NCBI RefSeq assembly: GCF_900104215.1
Contig: NZ_FMXO01000016.1
Location: forward strand, 43,673 to 107,672
DNA: 64,000 nt
Source: Desulfonatronum thiosulfatophilum
GTDB lineage: Bacteria > Desulfobacterota > Desulfovibrionia > Desulfovibrionales > Desulfonatronaceae
Direction: 5' to 3'
Shown here piece after piece: positions 17,360 through 27,006 of the stretch. Each line of letters starts with the position of its first letter. The first letter of the stretch is position 1. The position numbers and the translations under genes were made by a program. A model generated the notes under the pieces. The model searched no databases. It was not told the DNA's origin and was given only the letters and a program-made list of their open reading frames with translations.

Positions 17360-18565
17360 TCACCTGACGCGTGAGGTCAAATCAAAGATCGGCCCCATGA
17401 CCGCCAGAACGAGAAAACCCACCAGAAGCCCTAACGCCAGAATCAAAGCCGGTTCCACCAGTGCTGCAAAGCGTTTCAATGTGGCGTCGGTTTCACGTTC
17501 AAGCAGTTTGCCCAGACGCTCCAGAAACGAACCAAGCCCTCCGGCGGCCCGCCCGGCACTGATAGAGGTCAAAAAAACATCTGGATAGATGCCCTGTCTG
17601 GACAGCACTTCATCCAAAGGCTGGCCCGTGGAAACTTCCCGGGCGGCCTGGGACATTTTTTCTCGAAAAAAAAGCGACCCCACCCCCTGAGCCGAACTTT
17701 CCAGGGCCTGAACCATGGGAATGCCGGCTTGCAGTTGAAAGGCTACAAGACCGGAAAAACGAGCCAGCACGCCTTTTTGAACCACGGGTAGCCGCCAGAA
17801 AAGCCTGTCCAGACGCATTCGCCAACCCGGCCTGCGTTTGTAGGCCATGACTGACATCCATGCCGCGCCTCCCAAACCCAACAAAAGCATCATCCCCCAG
17901 GATTCCATCCACGCCCCCACGCTGAGAAGGATCCGCGTATCCCAGGACAATTCTCCGGCGGAAGAGGTCACGATGTCGGCGATCCGCGGAAGAACCCGGG
18001 ATAGCAGGAAAAAGACCGCGCCAAGGCCGATCACCAGAATGGTCAGAGGATATCCGAGAGAGGTGAGCAATCGTTCCCGAAATTCCCGTCTCCCCTCCTC
18101 GTATCGGGCGATTCGCTCCAGCACCTCACCCAGCCGCCCAACCTGTTCCGCCACATGGACCATGGCCGTATATACCGGAGGAATGACCGCGGGATGATCC
18201 TGCAAGGCCTGGGAAAAAGCCTGCCCACCCTCCACCGCGTCACGAATCTGCAGCCAGAATCCCGAAGCATGCCCGTTGGATGTTCGCGCCAGAAGATCCA
18301 GACTCTGCGCCAGCGACCCGCCTCCCTGAAGCATCATTCCCAGGGAGTAGAAGGCTTCATCCAGACGGATGCGATGCAGCCAAACCCCTGGAGTGAGCCA
18401 GGAGCGCAATGAGCGGATGTGGACGCCTCCGGCAAGGCCGAGCTGAAGGGGCAACAGGCCTTGCTCCTGAAGTTTTCCATAGGCCACCGCGCGGCTCTCA
18501 GCTTCACAAAGCCCCTTGCGCTGAATTCCTTGGCGGTCCAGGGCAAGATATTGAAATGTCGGCAA
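17360..18565 (-). CDS. gspF: type II secretion inner-membrane platform protein GspF
   Basis: 401 residues beginning MPTFQYLALDRQG, as in GspF/PilC proteins, with two repeated T2SSF domains (about 65-190 and 270-390) and membrane helices near 165-190, 215-235 and 370-395. The start codon is TTG at 18563-18565 with AAGGA six bases upstream. GspF is the platform on which the GspE ATPase acts. The gene is separated by ~12 kb from gspE, gspD and gspC. A GATTTC/GATTGC hexamer tract begins only 18 bases upstream of the start codon, so it lies in the 5' leader. Confidence 0.92.
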   Translation of the reverse strand: MPTFQYLALDRQGIQRKGLCEAESRAVAYGKLQEQGLLPLQLGLAGGVHIRSLRSWLTPGVWLHRIRLDEAFYSLGMMLQGGGSLAQSLDLLARTSNGHASGFWLQIRDAVEGGQAFSQALQDHPAVIPPVYTAMVHVAEQVGRLGEVLERIARYEEGRREFRERLLTSLGYPLTILVIGLGAVFFLLSRVLPRIADIVTSSAGELSWDTRILLSVGAWMESWGMMLLLGLGGAAWMSVMAYKRRPGWRMRLDRLFWRLPVVQKGVLARFSGLVAFQLQAGIPMVQALESSAQGVGSLFFREKMSQAAREVSTGQPLDEVLSRQGIYPDVFLTSISAGRAAGGLGSFLERLGKLLERETDATLKRFAALVEPALILALGLLVGFLVLAVMGPIFDLTSRVR

Positions 18566-19049
<484 letters not shown>

Positions 19050-20876
19050 ATGCCAAACAAAGAAACCAATCAATCAATTCGGAATATCGCCATCATTGCC
19101 CACGTCGATCACGGCAAAACAACACTGGTGGATGCCTTGTTCAGACAAAGCGGACTGTTTCGGGAAGGCCAGGAAGTGGCCGAGCGGATCATGGATTCCA
19201 TGGACCTGGAACGGGAGAGGGGCATCACCATCGCAGCCAAGAATTGCGCCGTGCTTTGGAAAAACGTTAAAATCAACATCATCGACACCCCAGGGCACGC
19301 CGATTTCGGCGGTGAAGTCGAACGCTCCCTGTCCATGGCCGACGGCGCGGTACTCCTGGTGGATTCCTCTGAAGGGCCCTTGCCCCAGACGCGCTTCGTG
19401 CTCAAAAAGACTCTTGAATCAAAGTTAAAAGTTATCGTGGTGATCAACAAGATCGACCGTCAGGATGCCCGCGTCGAGGAAGTGCTGAATGAAATTTATG
19501 ATCTGTTCATAGACCTCGACGCCACGGAAGAACAGTTGGATTTTCCGGTGCTTTACGCGATTGCCAGGGACGGCATTGCCAAGCATGCCCTGGAAGATCC
19601 GGATGAGAACCTGCATCCCCTCTTTGATACAATCCTGGAAACAATCCCCGGACCGGCGTATGATCCCAGCATGCCTTTTCAAATGCTGGTTTCGGATCTG
19701 GGGTACTCCGACTATCTGGGGAGATTGGCCATCGGCCGGGTGGTAAATGGAAGTGCGAAACAGAATGAACAACTGATCTGCATTGACGCGGCTGAGGAAC
19801 AACTTCCATTGCGGGTGACCAAACTGCAGACCTATTCCGGCCTTTCACTGCAGGACGTCAAGGAAGTGGGGCCTGGCGACATCGCTGTCCTGGCTGGGAT
19901 TGAAAACGTGGCGATCGGCGACACCATCTGCACCAAGGCCGAGCCTTCGGCGCTCAAACGGATCAAAGTGGACGAACCCACCGTGGCCATGAAATTTTCC
20001 ATCAACACGTCTCCTTTAGCCGGGCGGGAAGGGAAATTCGTCCAGTCCCGCAAGATATGGGAGAGGCTGGTCAAGGAATCCCTCAGTAATGTCGCGATCC
20101 GGATTGAAGAGACCGAGGACAGAGACAGCTTCGTGATCAAGGGCCGAGGTGAATTTCAAATGGCTATTCTCGTGGAAACCATGCGTCGAGAGGGTTATGA
20201 GCTCAGCGTGGGTCGCCCGGAAGTCATCTACAAATATGTGGACGGGAAACGCCTGGAACCCATGGAGCACCTTTTTATCGATTGCGAAGAGGTTTTTCTT
20301 GGCGTGGTTACAGAAAAGCTCTCCATCCGGAAAGGGCGCATGTCCAACCTCGTGAACCGGGGAACCGGTCGCGTCCGGGTGGAATTCTCGATTCCTTCCA
20401 GGGGGTTGATCGGATATCGTGACGAATTCTTGACCGACACGAAGGGAACCGGGGTCATGAACTCTTACTTTTCGGGTTATGAGGAGTATCGGGGAGACTT
20501 TCCGACGCGATTCATGGGATCCATCGTCGCGGACAGGGCTGGAACCGCCGTGCCCTATGCGTTATTCAATCTGGAGCCCAGGGGAAGACTCTTCATCTCG
20601 CCCGGAGAACCAGTCTACGAAGGGATGATCGTCGGGGAACACAATCGGGAGAGCGACTTGAACGTCAACCCCTGCAAGGAAAAAAAGCTCACGAATATGC
20701 GGGCTTCGGGAAAGGATGAAGCGGTGATCCTGACCCCTGTACTGCCGTTGACTCTGGAGTGGGCGTTGCACTTCATTCGCGAGGACGAACTGGTGGAAGT
20801 GACCCCGCATTCCATTCGATTGCGCAAGACGGTTTTGTCCGCATCCAAACGTCATGTCATGGGCGGAGCAAAATAA
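19050..20876 (+). CDS. typA: ribosome-associated GTPase TypA/BipA
   Basis: 608 residues from the ATG at 19050, which matches the usual BipA length (about 607); an in-frame extension to 18990 is less likely. G1 is AHVDHGKTT, the switch region is RERGITI, G3 is [16 protein letters not shown] and G4 is NKIDR, followed by EF-G-like domains and the BipA C-terminal domain ([15 protein letters not shown]). BipA is a translational GTPase that binds the 70S ribosome and helps ribosome assembly and growth under stress. It is monocistronic and convergent with infA. Confidence 0.97.
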   Translation: MPNKETNQSIRNIAIIAHVDHGKTTLVDALFRQSGLFREGQEVAERIMDSMDLERERGITIAAKNCAVLWKNVKINIIDTPGHADFGGEVERSLSMADGAVLLVDSSEGPLPQTRFVLKKTLESKLKVIVVINKIDRQDARVEEVLNEIYDLFIDLDATEEQLDFPVLYAIARDGIAKHALEDPDENLHPLFDTILETIPGPAYDPSMPFQMLVSDLGYSDYLGRLAIGRVVNGSAKQNEQLICIDAAEEQLPLRVTKLQTYSGLSLQDVKEVGPGDIAVLAGIENVAIGDTICTKAEPSALKRIKVDEPTVAMKFSINTSPLAGREGKFVQSRKIWERLVKESLSNVAIRIEETEDRDSFVIKGRGEFQMAILVETMRREGYELSVGRPEVIYKYVDGKRLEPMEHLFIDCEEVFLGVVTEKLSIRKGRMSNLVNRGTGRVRVEFSIPSRGLIGYRDEFLTDTKGTGVMNSYFSGYEEYRGDFPTRFMGSIVADRAGTAVPYALFNLEPRGRLFISPGEPVYEGMIVGEHNRESDLNVNPCKEKKLTNMRASGKDEAVILTPVLPLTLEWALHFIREDELVEVTPHSIRLRKTVLSASKRHVMGGAK

Positions 20877-20973
20877 TGCAAATGAGTGGACGTTGCTGCG
20901 CAGATTGCTCTTAAGCGGAGGATAAGGGGGGACGGGCCGAGGCGGAACACTGCAACCGCCCCCTTAATAGAGG

Positions 20974-21192
20974 CTATTTTTCCCGAAAAACGATCCGCCC
21001 CTTGGTCAGGTCGTATGGGGACAACTGAACCCGTACCTTGTCTCCGGGCAATATCCGGATTCGAAATTTTCTCATCTTCCCACAAAGATGCCCAAGAATT
21101 TTATGTCCGGTCTCCAGTTCGACGGAAAAAAGGGTGCTGGGCAAAGCCTCCTGAACAACCCCGCTCATTTCAATACATTCTTCCTTGGCCAT
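20974..21192 (-). CDS. infA: translation initiation factor IF-1
   Basis: 72 residues, the exact IF-1 length, one S1-like OB fold: [20 protein letters not shown] at the start and the family block [22 protein letters not shown] in the middle, ending [17 protein letters not shown]-1 occupies the ribosomal A site during initiation. Family start MAKEE and GGAGGGC upstream support the start. The gene lies after the RRM gene on the same strand, with a terminator between the two, so it probably has its own promoter in 21193-21278. Confidence 0.97.
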   Translation of the reverse strand: MAKEECIEMSGVVQEALPSTLFSVELETGHKILGHLCGKMRKFRIRILPGDKVRVQLSPYDLTKGRIVFREK

Positions 21193-21278
21193 AGGCCCTC
21201 CTTCGGTTAAAGATATACACCACGAACCACGTCGGTAAGCTCGGATAGCATTTAATTACTTCTTGATGCATTGCAAGC

Positions 21279-21318
21279 AAAAAAGCCCCGTCCTCACGAA
21301 GAAAGAGGACGGGGCTTC
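21279..21318 (-). terminator. Rho-independent terminator of the RRM gene
   Basis: Reading leftwards, GAAGCCCCGTCCTC pairs with GAGGACGGGGCTT around a short loop and is followed by TTTTTTG. It begins about 30 bases after the stop of the RRM protein gene. Confidence 0.88.
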
Positions 21319-21350
21319 GTAAGGCCTATGTATTCAAAATTGGGCTGCCA

Positions 21351-21668
21351 CTACCAGCGCTTGGATTGACGATTTCTGTCGCCATATCCGCCGCCGCCAC
21401 CGCCACCGCCGCCGGGACGGGGAGAGCGTTCCTGGGCTTCATTGATGCGCAGGCTGCGGCCTTGAAAATCTTTTCCGTCCAGCGCTTCCTGAGCGGAACG
21501 GGCTCCGGCTTCGTTCATCTCAACAAATCCGAAACCACGTGGGCGTCCAGTTTCACGGTCACTGATCAGGGCTACGGAAAGAACCTCGCCGTAAGCGGAG
21601 AAAAGATCACGGATATCATCTTCCTGGGCGGTAAAGGGCAAATTCCCAACATACAACTTACTTGACAT
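21351..21668 (-). CDS. RRM-domain (cold-inducible type) RNA-binding protein
   Basis: 105 residues from the ATG at 21666-21668, preceded by GGAG eight bases upstream. One RRM (residues 1-80) with RNP2 KLYVGNL and RNP1 RGFGFVEM, then a short Gly-rich tail with a run of nine glycines and Arg/Tyr. Bacterial and cyanobacterial Rbp proteins of this type bind single-stranded RNA and often respond to cold. A ~110-base leader and an AT-rich promoter precede it, and a strong terminator follows, so it forms its own unit. Confidence 0.93.
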   Translation of the reverse strand: MSSKLYVGNLPFTAQEDDIRDLFSAYGEVLSVALISDRETGRPRGFGFVEMNEAGARSAQEALDGKDFQGRSLRINEAQERSPRPGGGGGGGGGYGDRNRQSKRW

Positions 21669-21779
21669 GCGAATGACTCCAAAAGGGGTTGGGGCAAATT
21701 CTTCCTGATCTTTCCGGATCCGAGCCGCCTCGGTGTCCAGAACTGAACGAGATTCTTGCCGGTGCAAATTGAAAATATA

Positions 21780-21808
21780 AAAATAATTTGCGTTTATATT
21801 TTTGTCAA
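21780..21808 (-). promoter_or_regulatory. sigma-70 type promoter for the RRM gene
   Basis: On the minus strand TTGACA (plus 21803-21808) is followed after 17 bases by TATTTT (plus 21780-21785). The predicted transcript has a leader of about 105 bases before the ATG, long enough for temperature-dependent structure. The -35 box is perfect and the -10 box matches 4 of 6. Confidence 0.6.
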
Positions 21809-21906
21809 CTTATTTCTTTCCGCCGGCCAACACAATTGGATTCCTTATCGGCAACTATTGAGCACATCCAGATCTCAAGCCGGGACCTGACACAAAGACA
21901 AAGACC

Positions 21907-22461
21907 ATGAGCACCCCCCGCCCTCCTCTTTCAGCCCAGCTGGTACTTTCCCTGTTCAGTTCACGATGGGAAATGTTTTGGCCTGATCTCATCCCATCCC
22001 TGGAAAGTTTTCTTGGGCGCCTGGAATCAGCCGGCACTCCCATCCCTTTCTCCGAGACGACCTATTACGAGGCTGAATTCGGCACCCCGCTGCAGCGAAG
22101 GCTACTGGCATTTGAACAACTTGTCCCTCAGGAGCGACTTCGGGAAATCAAACTCTGGTCGCATGACCTGGAACAGAAATATCTCCGCGGCGGCCAGCGC
22201 CTGTTCAATCTCGATCCAGGCTTGTTGACCCAGGAGCGGTTTGTCCTGGCAACCGGGAAGAATTTTACCCACCGCATTTACCTTGGCGACGGAGTCTTTG
22301 CCGATCTCACGCTCATTTACCAGGCGGGTCGCTGGCAGACCTTGCCCTGGACATTTCGCGACTACGCAGCTCCAGTATTGCAGCATCAATTGACGCAATT
22401 ACGGCTGAAGTACAGGGCAAAGCTCGGCATTTTCGACAAATCACCTGTTCGAACGTCATGA
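21907..22461 (+). CDS. DUF4416 family protein
   Basis: 184 residues matching my memory of the DUF4416 family, common in deltaproteobacteria: ETTYYEAEFGTPLQRRLLAFE near residue 40, KLWSHDLEQKYL, and FNLDPGLLTQERFVLATGKN, with RIYLGDGVFADLTLIYQ and the C-terminal LPWTFRDYA. No catalytic motif is known to me and no function is established. It is divergent from the RRM gene and ~360 bases upstream of hisB, so any operon link is weak. Confidence 0.85.
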   Translation: MSTPRPPLSAQLVLSLFSSRWEMFWPDLIPSLESFLGRLESAGTPIPFSETTYYEAEFGTPLQRRLLAFEQLVPQERLREIKLWSHDLEQKYLRGGQRLFNLDPGLLTQERFVLATGKNFTHRIYLGDGVFADLTLIYQAGRWQTLPWTFRDYAAPVLQHQLTQLRLKYRAKLGIFDKSPVRTS

Positions 22462-22823
22462 AATCCTTATCCGAGCATGGCTCAAGCTGCGAACCCAGAT
22501 TGACAGCAAGCAATTTCCGGGACAAAATTCAATTTTTTGAATCCATTCAGCTTTTTATTTTTCATATCTGATCTGCATGGTTCATCGCAGGCAGGAACCC
22601 GACCCGTCTTGTCAGGATTTTTGCGGTCTCGCCTTTTTGGCTATGCCCTAGTTTTTCAGCGCATGATTACCGTCAGCCGGAAGCACCAGTTGTTCCTTTG
22701 CGAAGGTTCGATGTTCTTCCAGCTCGCCGACGAAGGTTCACGCATGGCCGCAAGATCGGCCTGCCACCGGCAGGCTCCATTTTCCTTAGTGTACTTTTAA
22801 TCTTAAGGATTTCAGAGAAACAC
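22462..22823. other. 362-bp gap before hisB
   Basis: I see no gene. A small hairpin (GCCTGCCACCGGCAGGC, about 22758-22775) lies ~50 bases before hisB. No riboswitch or his-leader peptide with a histidine run is visible. Confidence 0.45.
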
Positions 22824-23411
22824 ATGCACGACATTCGCAGAGCCGAGAGCCAGCGGCAGACCAGGGAAACGACAATCAAACTTGATTTGGTTCTTGATGG
22901 ATCAGGATCGACGCAGATTCACTCCGGAATCGGCTTTGCCGATCACATGCTTCACCTGCTTTCCTTCTGGGCGGACTTTGATCTCAACCTGACCTGTGAA
23001 GGCGATCTGCACATCGACACCCACCACACTCTGGAAGATATTGGATTAACTCTCGGCACATCCTTGCTGGACGCTCTCGGTGACAAAGCCGGAATCGCCC
23101 GTTTAGGTTCGGCCATTGTTCCCATGGACGAGGCATTGGTGGAAGTTGTGGTGGATCTTTCCGGTCGGCCATACCTGGTTTATAATGATGATCCTTTGCC
23201 GGCCATAATCGCCGGAGATGAAAAAGACATCTGGCGTGAATTTTTCAAATCACTGGCACAGGAAGCACGAATGAACCTGCATATCACGTATCGTTACGGC
23301 CGAAACGGCCACCATCTTGTGGAAGGCGCCTTCAAGGCGCTGGGCATGGCGCTGCGCCAGGCTGTTTCCAGGACTCGTACCGGTGTGCCGAGCACCAAGG
23401 GAAGTTGTTGA
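22824..23411 (+). CDS. hisB: imidazoleglycerol-phosphate dehydratase
   Basis: 195 residues from the ATG at 22824, the usual length for a single-domain HisB. Metal-binding histidine motifs are present: [24 protein letters not shown] and, near the end, [19 protein letters not shown]. The enzyme dehydrates imidazole-glycerol phosphate in histidine synthesis. It begins a short operon with a lipoprotein gene and hisA. Only the dehydratase is present; the histidinol-phosphatase half found in E. coli HisB is absent, as in most bacteria. Confidence 0.96.
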   Translation: MHDIRRAESQRQTRETTIKLDLVLDGSGSTQIHSGIGFADHMLHLLSFWADFDLNLTCEGDLHIDTHHTLEDIGLTLGTSLLDALGDKAGIARLGSAIVPMDEALVEVVVDLSGRPYLVYNDDPLPAIIAGDEKDIWREFFKSLAQEARMNLHITYRYGRNGHHLVEGAFKALGMALRQAVSRTRTGVPSTKGSC

Positions 23412-23413
23412 AA

Positions 23414-24064
23414 ATGCGTAATTGGACCATGACCAACATCTGTTTGTGGAGCCTTATCCTGCTCTTGAGCGCGTGTGCACCCCGGCCTGCCGCTCCGCAG
23501 TTGCCCGTCGAACACACCCTTGCTGTAGCCGGGTTTCACCAGCCTCTGGAAGGCTGGCAGCTGCTGTCCACCTCCAGAGCTGAACAAGCAAGAACCTTGT
23601 CCCCTGGACTGCTTGACGAACTGGACGCCATGCTCATGGAACTGCTTGGTGAAGGCGAAATTCGTGCTGTTCTCGGAACAGAAGCAACCAAACAATGTCA
23701 GGAGCTTGTATTATCCGGCGTCAATACCGAACGTGGAGGAATCTCTGGACTTCGGTACTGGATGGATGTCGGCGCGTGTACCCGGGCGGATTACCTGCTT
23801 GTCCCGCAAATCCTCGAATGGCGTGAACGCGAGGGTGGCGAATGGGGCGTGACCGAGCCTGGAAGGGTTGTCTTGGAGCTGACTCTGTTGAACATCCCGA
23901 ACCAAAGAATTGCTCAGCGCTTTCAATACGATGAACGTCAACGCTCCTTGAGTGAGGATCTCCTGCAGGCCGACAGGTTTTTTCGTCGCGGCGGCAAGTG
24001 GCTGCCCACAAAAGAACTTGTGCGGGACGGTCTGCGCGAAGGTATGCGGGAGATGGGCTTATGA
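23414..24064 (+). CDS. lipoprotein inserted between hisB and hisA
   Basis: 216 residues from the ATG at 23414 (AGGGAAG upstream); a TTG at 23405 is possible. The N-terminus has a lipobox (LILLLSAC) with the lipidated Cys. The mature part has two further cysteines and mixed alpha/beta character. I cannot assign it firmly. It lies two bases after the hisB stop and overlaps hisA by ATGA, so it is co-translated with histidine enzymes although nothing about it suggests histidine synthesis. Confidence 0.8.
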   Translation: MRNWTMTNICLWSLILLLSACAPRPAAPQLPVEHTLAVAGFHQPLEGWQLLSTSRAEQARTLSPGLLDELDAMLMELLGEGEIRAVLGTEATKQCQELVLSGVNTERGGISGLRYWMDVGACTRADYLLVPQILEWREREGGEWGVTEPGRVVLELTLLNIPNQRIAQRFQYDERQRSLSEDLLQADRFFRRGGKWLPTKELVRDGLREGMREMGL

Positions 24065-24804
24065 TTCTTTTTCCGGCGGTGGACATCAAGAATGGACAAT
24101 GTGTTCGCCTGCGCCAGGGCCGAGCCGACGACGTTACCGTATTTTCACCTGACCCCGCGGCCATGGCTCGGCATTGGGGGGAACTGGGCGCAAAATGGCT
24201 TCACCTTGTGGACCTGGATGGCGCTTTTGACGGACTGCCCGTCAACTTCGATCTGATCCAACGGATTTGCGGCCAGGTTTCGGTTCCGGTTCAGCTTGGC
24301 GGCGGGATTCGTGACATGGATACCGCGCAAAAATATCTTGACGCCGGTGTCCAACGCCTGATCATCGGAACCATGGCTCTGGAAGATCCTGATGCCTTCG
24401 GCGCCCTGTGCTCTGCACTGCCTGGTCGAATCGGGGTGTCTCTGGATGCCGTTAATTCAGCCTTGAAAACCAAGGGCTGGGTAGACGACGCGGGGCTGAC
24501 CGTAGACCAGGTTTTGCCTCGGCTGGAGCGCCAGGGAGCGGCTTTCATCATCTACACGGACATCAGCCGGGACGGGATGCACAGTGGAGTCAACCTTGCG
24601 GCCATGGAACATCTTGTTCGCTCAACCCAGCTCCCGGTTATAGCCGCCGGCGGCGTCACCAAGCTGGAAGACGTTCAGCTTCTCCACCACTTGGCTTCCC
24701 AGGGCCTGGAAGGGATCATCACCGGAAGAGCCATTTATGAAGGCACGCTTGATTTCAAAGCAGCCATGGAGTGGATCGAACTGCAGGAAACTGAGCAAGG
24801 ATAA
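24061..24804 (+). CDS. hisA: phosphoribosylformimino-5-aminoimidazole carboxamide ribotide isomerase
   Basis: 247 residues, TIM barrel, start ATG at 24061 overlapping the lipoprotein stop. Family blocks: the first Asp in [36 protein letters not shown], the second catalytic Asp in [10 protein letters not shown], and [13 protein letters not shown]. It performs the Amadori isomerisation that follows HisI/HisE in histidine synthesis. The other his genes are elsewhere. Confidence 0.96.
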   Translation: MILFPAVDIKNGQCVRLRQGRADDVTVFSPDPAAMARHWGELGAKWLHLVDLDGAFDGLPVNFDLIQRICGQVSVPVQLGGGIRDMDTAQKYLDAGVQRLIIGTMALEDPDAFGALCSALPGRIGVSLDAVNSALKTKGWVDDAGLTVDQVLPRLERQGAAFIIYTDISRDGMHSGVNLAAMEHLVRSTQLPVIAAGGVTKLEDVQLLHHLASQGLEGIITGRAIYEGTLDFKAAMEWIELQETEQG

Positions 24805-24909
24805 CTACCGAAACAATCCAATTACTTGCAAATGTTTGATTTTCCAAGAGCAACAAGCACGCTCTTTCATCTGCAAGTCATCTCATTCTTCAGTTGGACA
24901 TTTTGCACG

Positions 24910-25027
24910 CATGTTCGAGGTATGGCTCGATGAACGAATCCTGGCTCAGTCAACCGTGCGAGACCGCGATACCAAGGAAAGCCGGTCCTATTCTCGATAT
25001 ATGATCAAAATTTGCCGAATGGTTGCT
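24910..25027. repeat. decayed half-copy of the dispersed palindrome
   Basis: GAACGAATCCTGGCTCAGTC followed by GTGCGAGACCGCGATACCAAGG and AAGCCGG matches one arm of the 220-bp element; the other arm (24805-24905) is hardly recognisable. The remnant lies between hisA and the CopZ-like gene and may supply neither signal nor coding sequence. Confidence 0.6.
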
Positions 25028-25064
25028 GATTTTCAAGAGAACGCGAAACGCCAAGGAGTTGCAT

Positions 25065-25262
25065 ATGGCCACGATCAAAGTCTCGGGTATGTCCTGTCAA
25101 CACTGTGTCAATGCCGTAACAAAGGCCTTAAGCGGGATTGACGGTGTACAGGACGTTAAGGTTTCCCTGGAAAAAAAACAAGCCGACTTTACGGAAACCA
25201 AACCGGTTTCACGGGAAGTCATTCGAGAAGCACTGCAGAAGGCAGGTCACGATCTGGGTTGA
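25065..25262 (+). CDS. heavy-metal-associated (CopZ-like) protein
   Basis: 65 residues from the ATG at 25065, with AAGGAG six bases upstream. One HMA domain, with the metal site SGMSCQHCVNAV (Met-x-Cys-x2-Cys) at about residues 8-15 and the usual ferredoxin-like pattern IDGVQDVKVSLEKKQADF. Such proteins carry Cu(I) or another thiophilic metal to P-type ATPases. No ATPase or regulator lies nearby, so the partner is elsewhere. A strong terminator follows. Confidence 0.93.
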   Translation: MATIKVSGMSCQHCVNAVTKALSGIDGVQDVKVSLEKKQADFTETKPVSREVIREALQKAGHDLG

Positions 25263-25286
25263 TCCGCATCGATTTGCAAGCTGTTC

Positions 25287-25324
25287 AACAAAAAAGCCAT
25301 CCGCACGGGATGGCTTTTTTGTTG
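25287..25324. terminator. bidirectional Rho-independent terminator
   Basis: CAACAAAAAAGCCATCC and GGGATGGCTTTTTTGTTG pair around a 4-base loop, with a U-run on either strand. It ends the rightward CopZ-like gene and can also stop leftward transcription from the gene at 25396-26442. Confidence 0.9.
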
Positions 25325-25395
25325 AAGTTGATCTGTAGGAGATTTCCGACATTCGCTTCACGATGCTCAATTGTCGGCGGGGAACGACTTCATAT

Positions 25396-26442
25396 TTAAG
25401 CGTAGACGACATCAAAAGCAGCCAGATGCCGGGCAAACTCTGATGGCGGCTCATACAAGCCGGACAGCCATTTCTCAGGCCATGCCCGATCGCCATGCAT
25501 AGCTCCCATCAATGTGCCGAGAACAGCGCCGCGGTGGCAGTTGTCGCCGCCGAGATTTGTGTTCACAATCAGGGCCATTTCCGGATCATCCTGGTACTTC
25601 CAAGCTAAATAGTACGTGAGCGGCAATGCTTGCTGCACGTAGCAGGCTGTGTTGAACACGTTCAACGCCACCTCCGCATCGGGCTGTTGCGCAAGTTCTT
25701 CAAATGGATGGCCAGCAAACTGCATCAGATTTTCCGGCCATTCCTGTTCCAGTGCCTGACGAATATCCATGCCCTGCAAAATGGATTGCAGCACTTGCGA
25801 GAAACTCGTGAACGCATCTTTCATCAACTGCCCGGGATGAGTCAGTTCCATGTGCTGTAGACCGAGTGTGAAGGCCTTTTGCGGTTGGTCGTGAAAATAC
25901 AGCAGGATCGGAATGGGCATGCACAATCCCCCCATGTGTTTTTCGTCCGGAGCAATGACCTTGTCTTCCTTGTTCCGGGTCGCCCAGGCCTTGAAAAACT
26001 CCCGGTGACACTCCTCGACATAGGTATCGCGGTGATTTCCCGGTTTCGTCATGAAGGAAACGTACCGGGCGAGATAACGAGCCCTGAGGTCGTCCTCGTC
26101 CTCAAGAAGGCAGTCCATGAGGATCCGGCCTAATTTCATGTTCAGAGTGTTTTCTCCAGCTTGCAAAAACTGATGATAATGCACACCTCGTTCACCCCAG
26201 AACATGGCCTGATTGTGCAGGATGTCCGTATCTGGACTGGGCGGACGATAGCGTGAGCGCCAGAGCAGGCTGTCCGGGTGTGGATTCCGGGGCTGCTGAT
26301 AGCCTTGCACCAAACCGTAGTCCTTTGTCAGCGCAAAGGTATCGTAATACCAGTGAACGGGCATGGCCAGGGCATCAGCGATATGCGCGCCGTAAATCGC
26401 TCCGGCAAGCCGGGAGTTGATCTCCGGGACATGTTTCAGCAT
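25396..26442 (-). CDS. ADP-ribosylglycohydrolase-fold protein with altered metal ligands
   Basis: 348 residues, start ATG with AAGGAT upstream. The N-terminal motif (GAIYGAHIADALAMPVHWYYD) and the C-terminal motif (NLGGDNCHRGAVLGTLMGAMHG) align with the GDALGMP and GGDTDTxGAxxGA blocks of the ADP-ribosylhydrolase (DraG/ARH) family. The usual TDDT motif appears as GENT and the final Asp-Thr-Asp is Asp-Asn-Cys-His. DraG-type enzymes use two Mg2+ ions held by these aspartates, so activity here is probably different. The context (no DraT, no nitrogenase) gives no clue. Confidence 0.82.
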   Translation of the reverse strand: MLKHVPEINSRLAGAIYGAHIADALAMPVHWYYDTFALTKDYGLVQGYQQPRNPHPDSLLWRSRYRPPSPDTDILHNQAMFWGERGVHYHQFLQAGENTLNMKLGRILMDCLLEDEDDLRARYLARYVSFMTKPGNHRDTYVEECHREFFKAWATRNKEDKVIAPDEKHMGGLCMPIPILLYFHDQPQKAFTLGLQHMELTHPGQLMKDAFTSFSQVLQSILQGMDIRQALEQEWPENLMQFAGHPFEELAQQPDAEVALNVFNTACYVQQALPLTYYLAWKYQDDPEMALIVNTNLGGDNCHRGAVLGTLMGAMHGDRAWPEKWLSGLYEPPSEFARHLAAFDVVYA

Positions 26443-26705
26443 GGCATTATCCTTGGTAAAAGGTGATGAATATCATACTTCATTCATAGTTACTCAGCTG
26501 TGTTCCTGTTTGTCATGCAAAAGTCCGAGTAGTTGCCTTCAACCTTTGATAAGATCGGATGCTGAAAGGTCAATCCTCGCCCCGAATTCTCAAGGCGCAA
26601 AGCTGCTGTGCATTTCGTATCGCAAGAACCTGATGCTCTAAAATGGGAAGGCCGCCATTTGCAGGCTTTCAATTTTAGCCTTGTCCTGAAAGCAGTTGCA
26701 ATGCC
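26443..26705. other. gap upstream of the ADP-ribosylhydrolase-like gene
   Basis: About 260 bases with no gene I can support; the frames seen here lack ribosome binding sites. Confidence 0.4.
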
Positions 26706-26741
26706 CAAAAAAAAGACCCCTCTGCAGCAGCAGAGGGGCCT
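26706..26741 (-). terminator. Rho-independent terminator after the tautomerase gene
   Basis: Reading leftwards, GGCCCCTCTGC pairs with GCAGAGGGGTC and is followed by TTTTTTTGGG. It ends the long minus-strand run that includes secD, secF and the tautomerase. Confidence 0.88.
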
Positions 26742-26788
26742 CAATGATTTTTGTAAAACCAAAGTTAATCGATATGGACAATCGGGAA

Positions 26789-26974
26789 CTAAAACTCGGG
26801 CAATGGCTGTCCGTCCTTGAAATGGAGAGAGCCCGGATTTTCAAGGATCAGGACATACCTTGACTCTCGAAGCGCACCAATGGTTTCGTGCACGGCTTGT
26901 GTGATTTCCCGAGCCAGGGCATCCTTTTGCTCCAGGCTCCGACCTGCGCGAATATTCACATTCATGACGGGCAT
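26789..26974 (-). CDS. 4-oxalocrotonate tautomerase-family protein
   Basis: 61 residues from the ATG at 26972-26974. Starting there puts Pro directly after Met, and the catalytic N-terminal proline after Met removal is the hallmark of the family; a GTG four codons earlier would hide it. The rest (MNVNIRAGRSLEQKDALAREITQAVHETIGA) matches 4-OT ([23 protein letters not shown] type), including the conserved Arg. The function of such small tautomerases is often unknown. It follows secF by about 30 bases. Confidence 0.85.
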   Translation of the reverse strand: MPVMNVNIRAGRSLEQKDALAREITQAVHETIGALRESRYVLILENPGSLHFKDGQPLPEF

Positions 26975-27006
26975 GAGCTTGTCCACGAAAGATCAATAAG
27001 CCGCGG

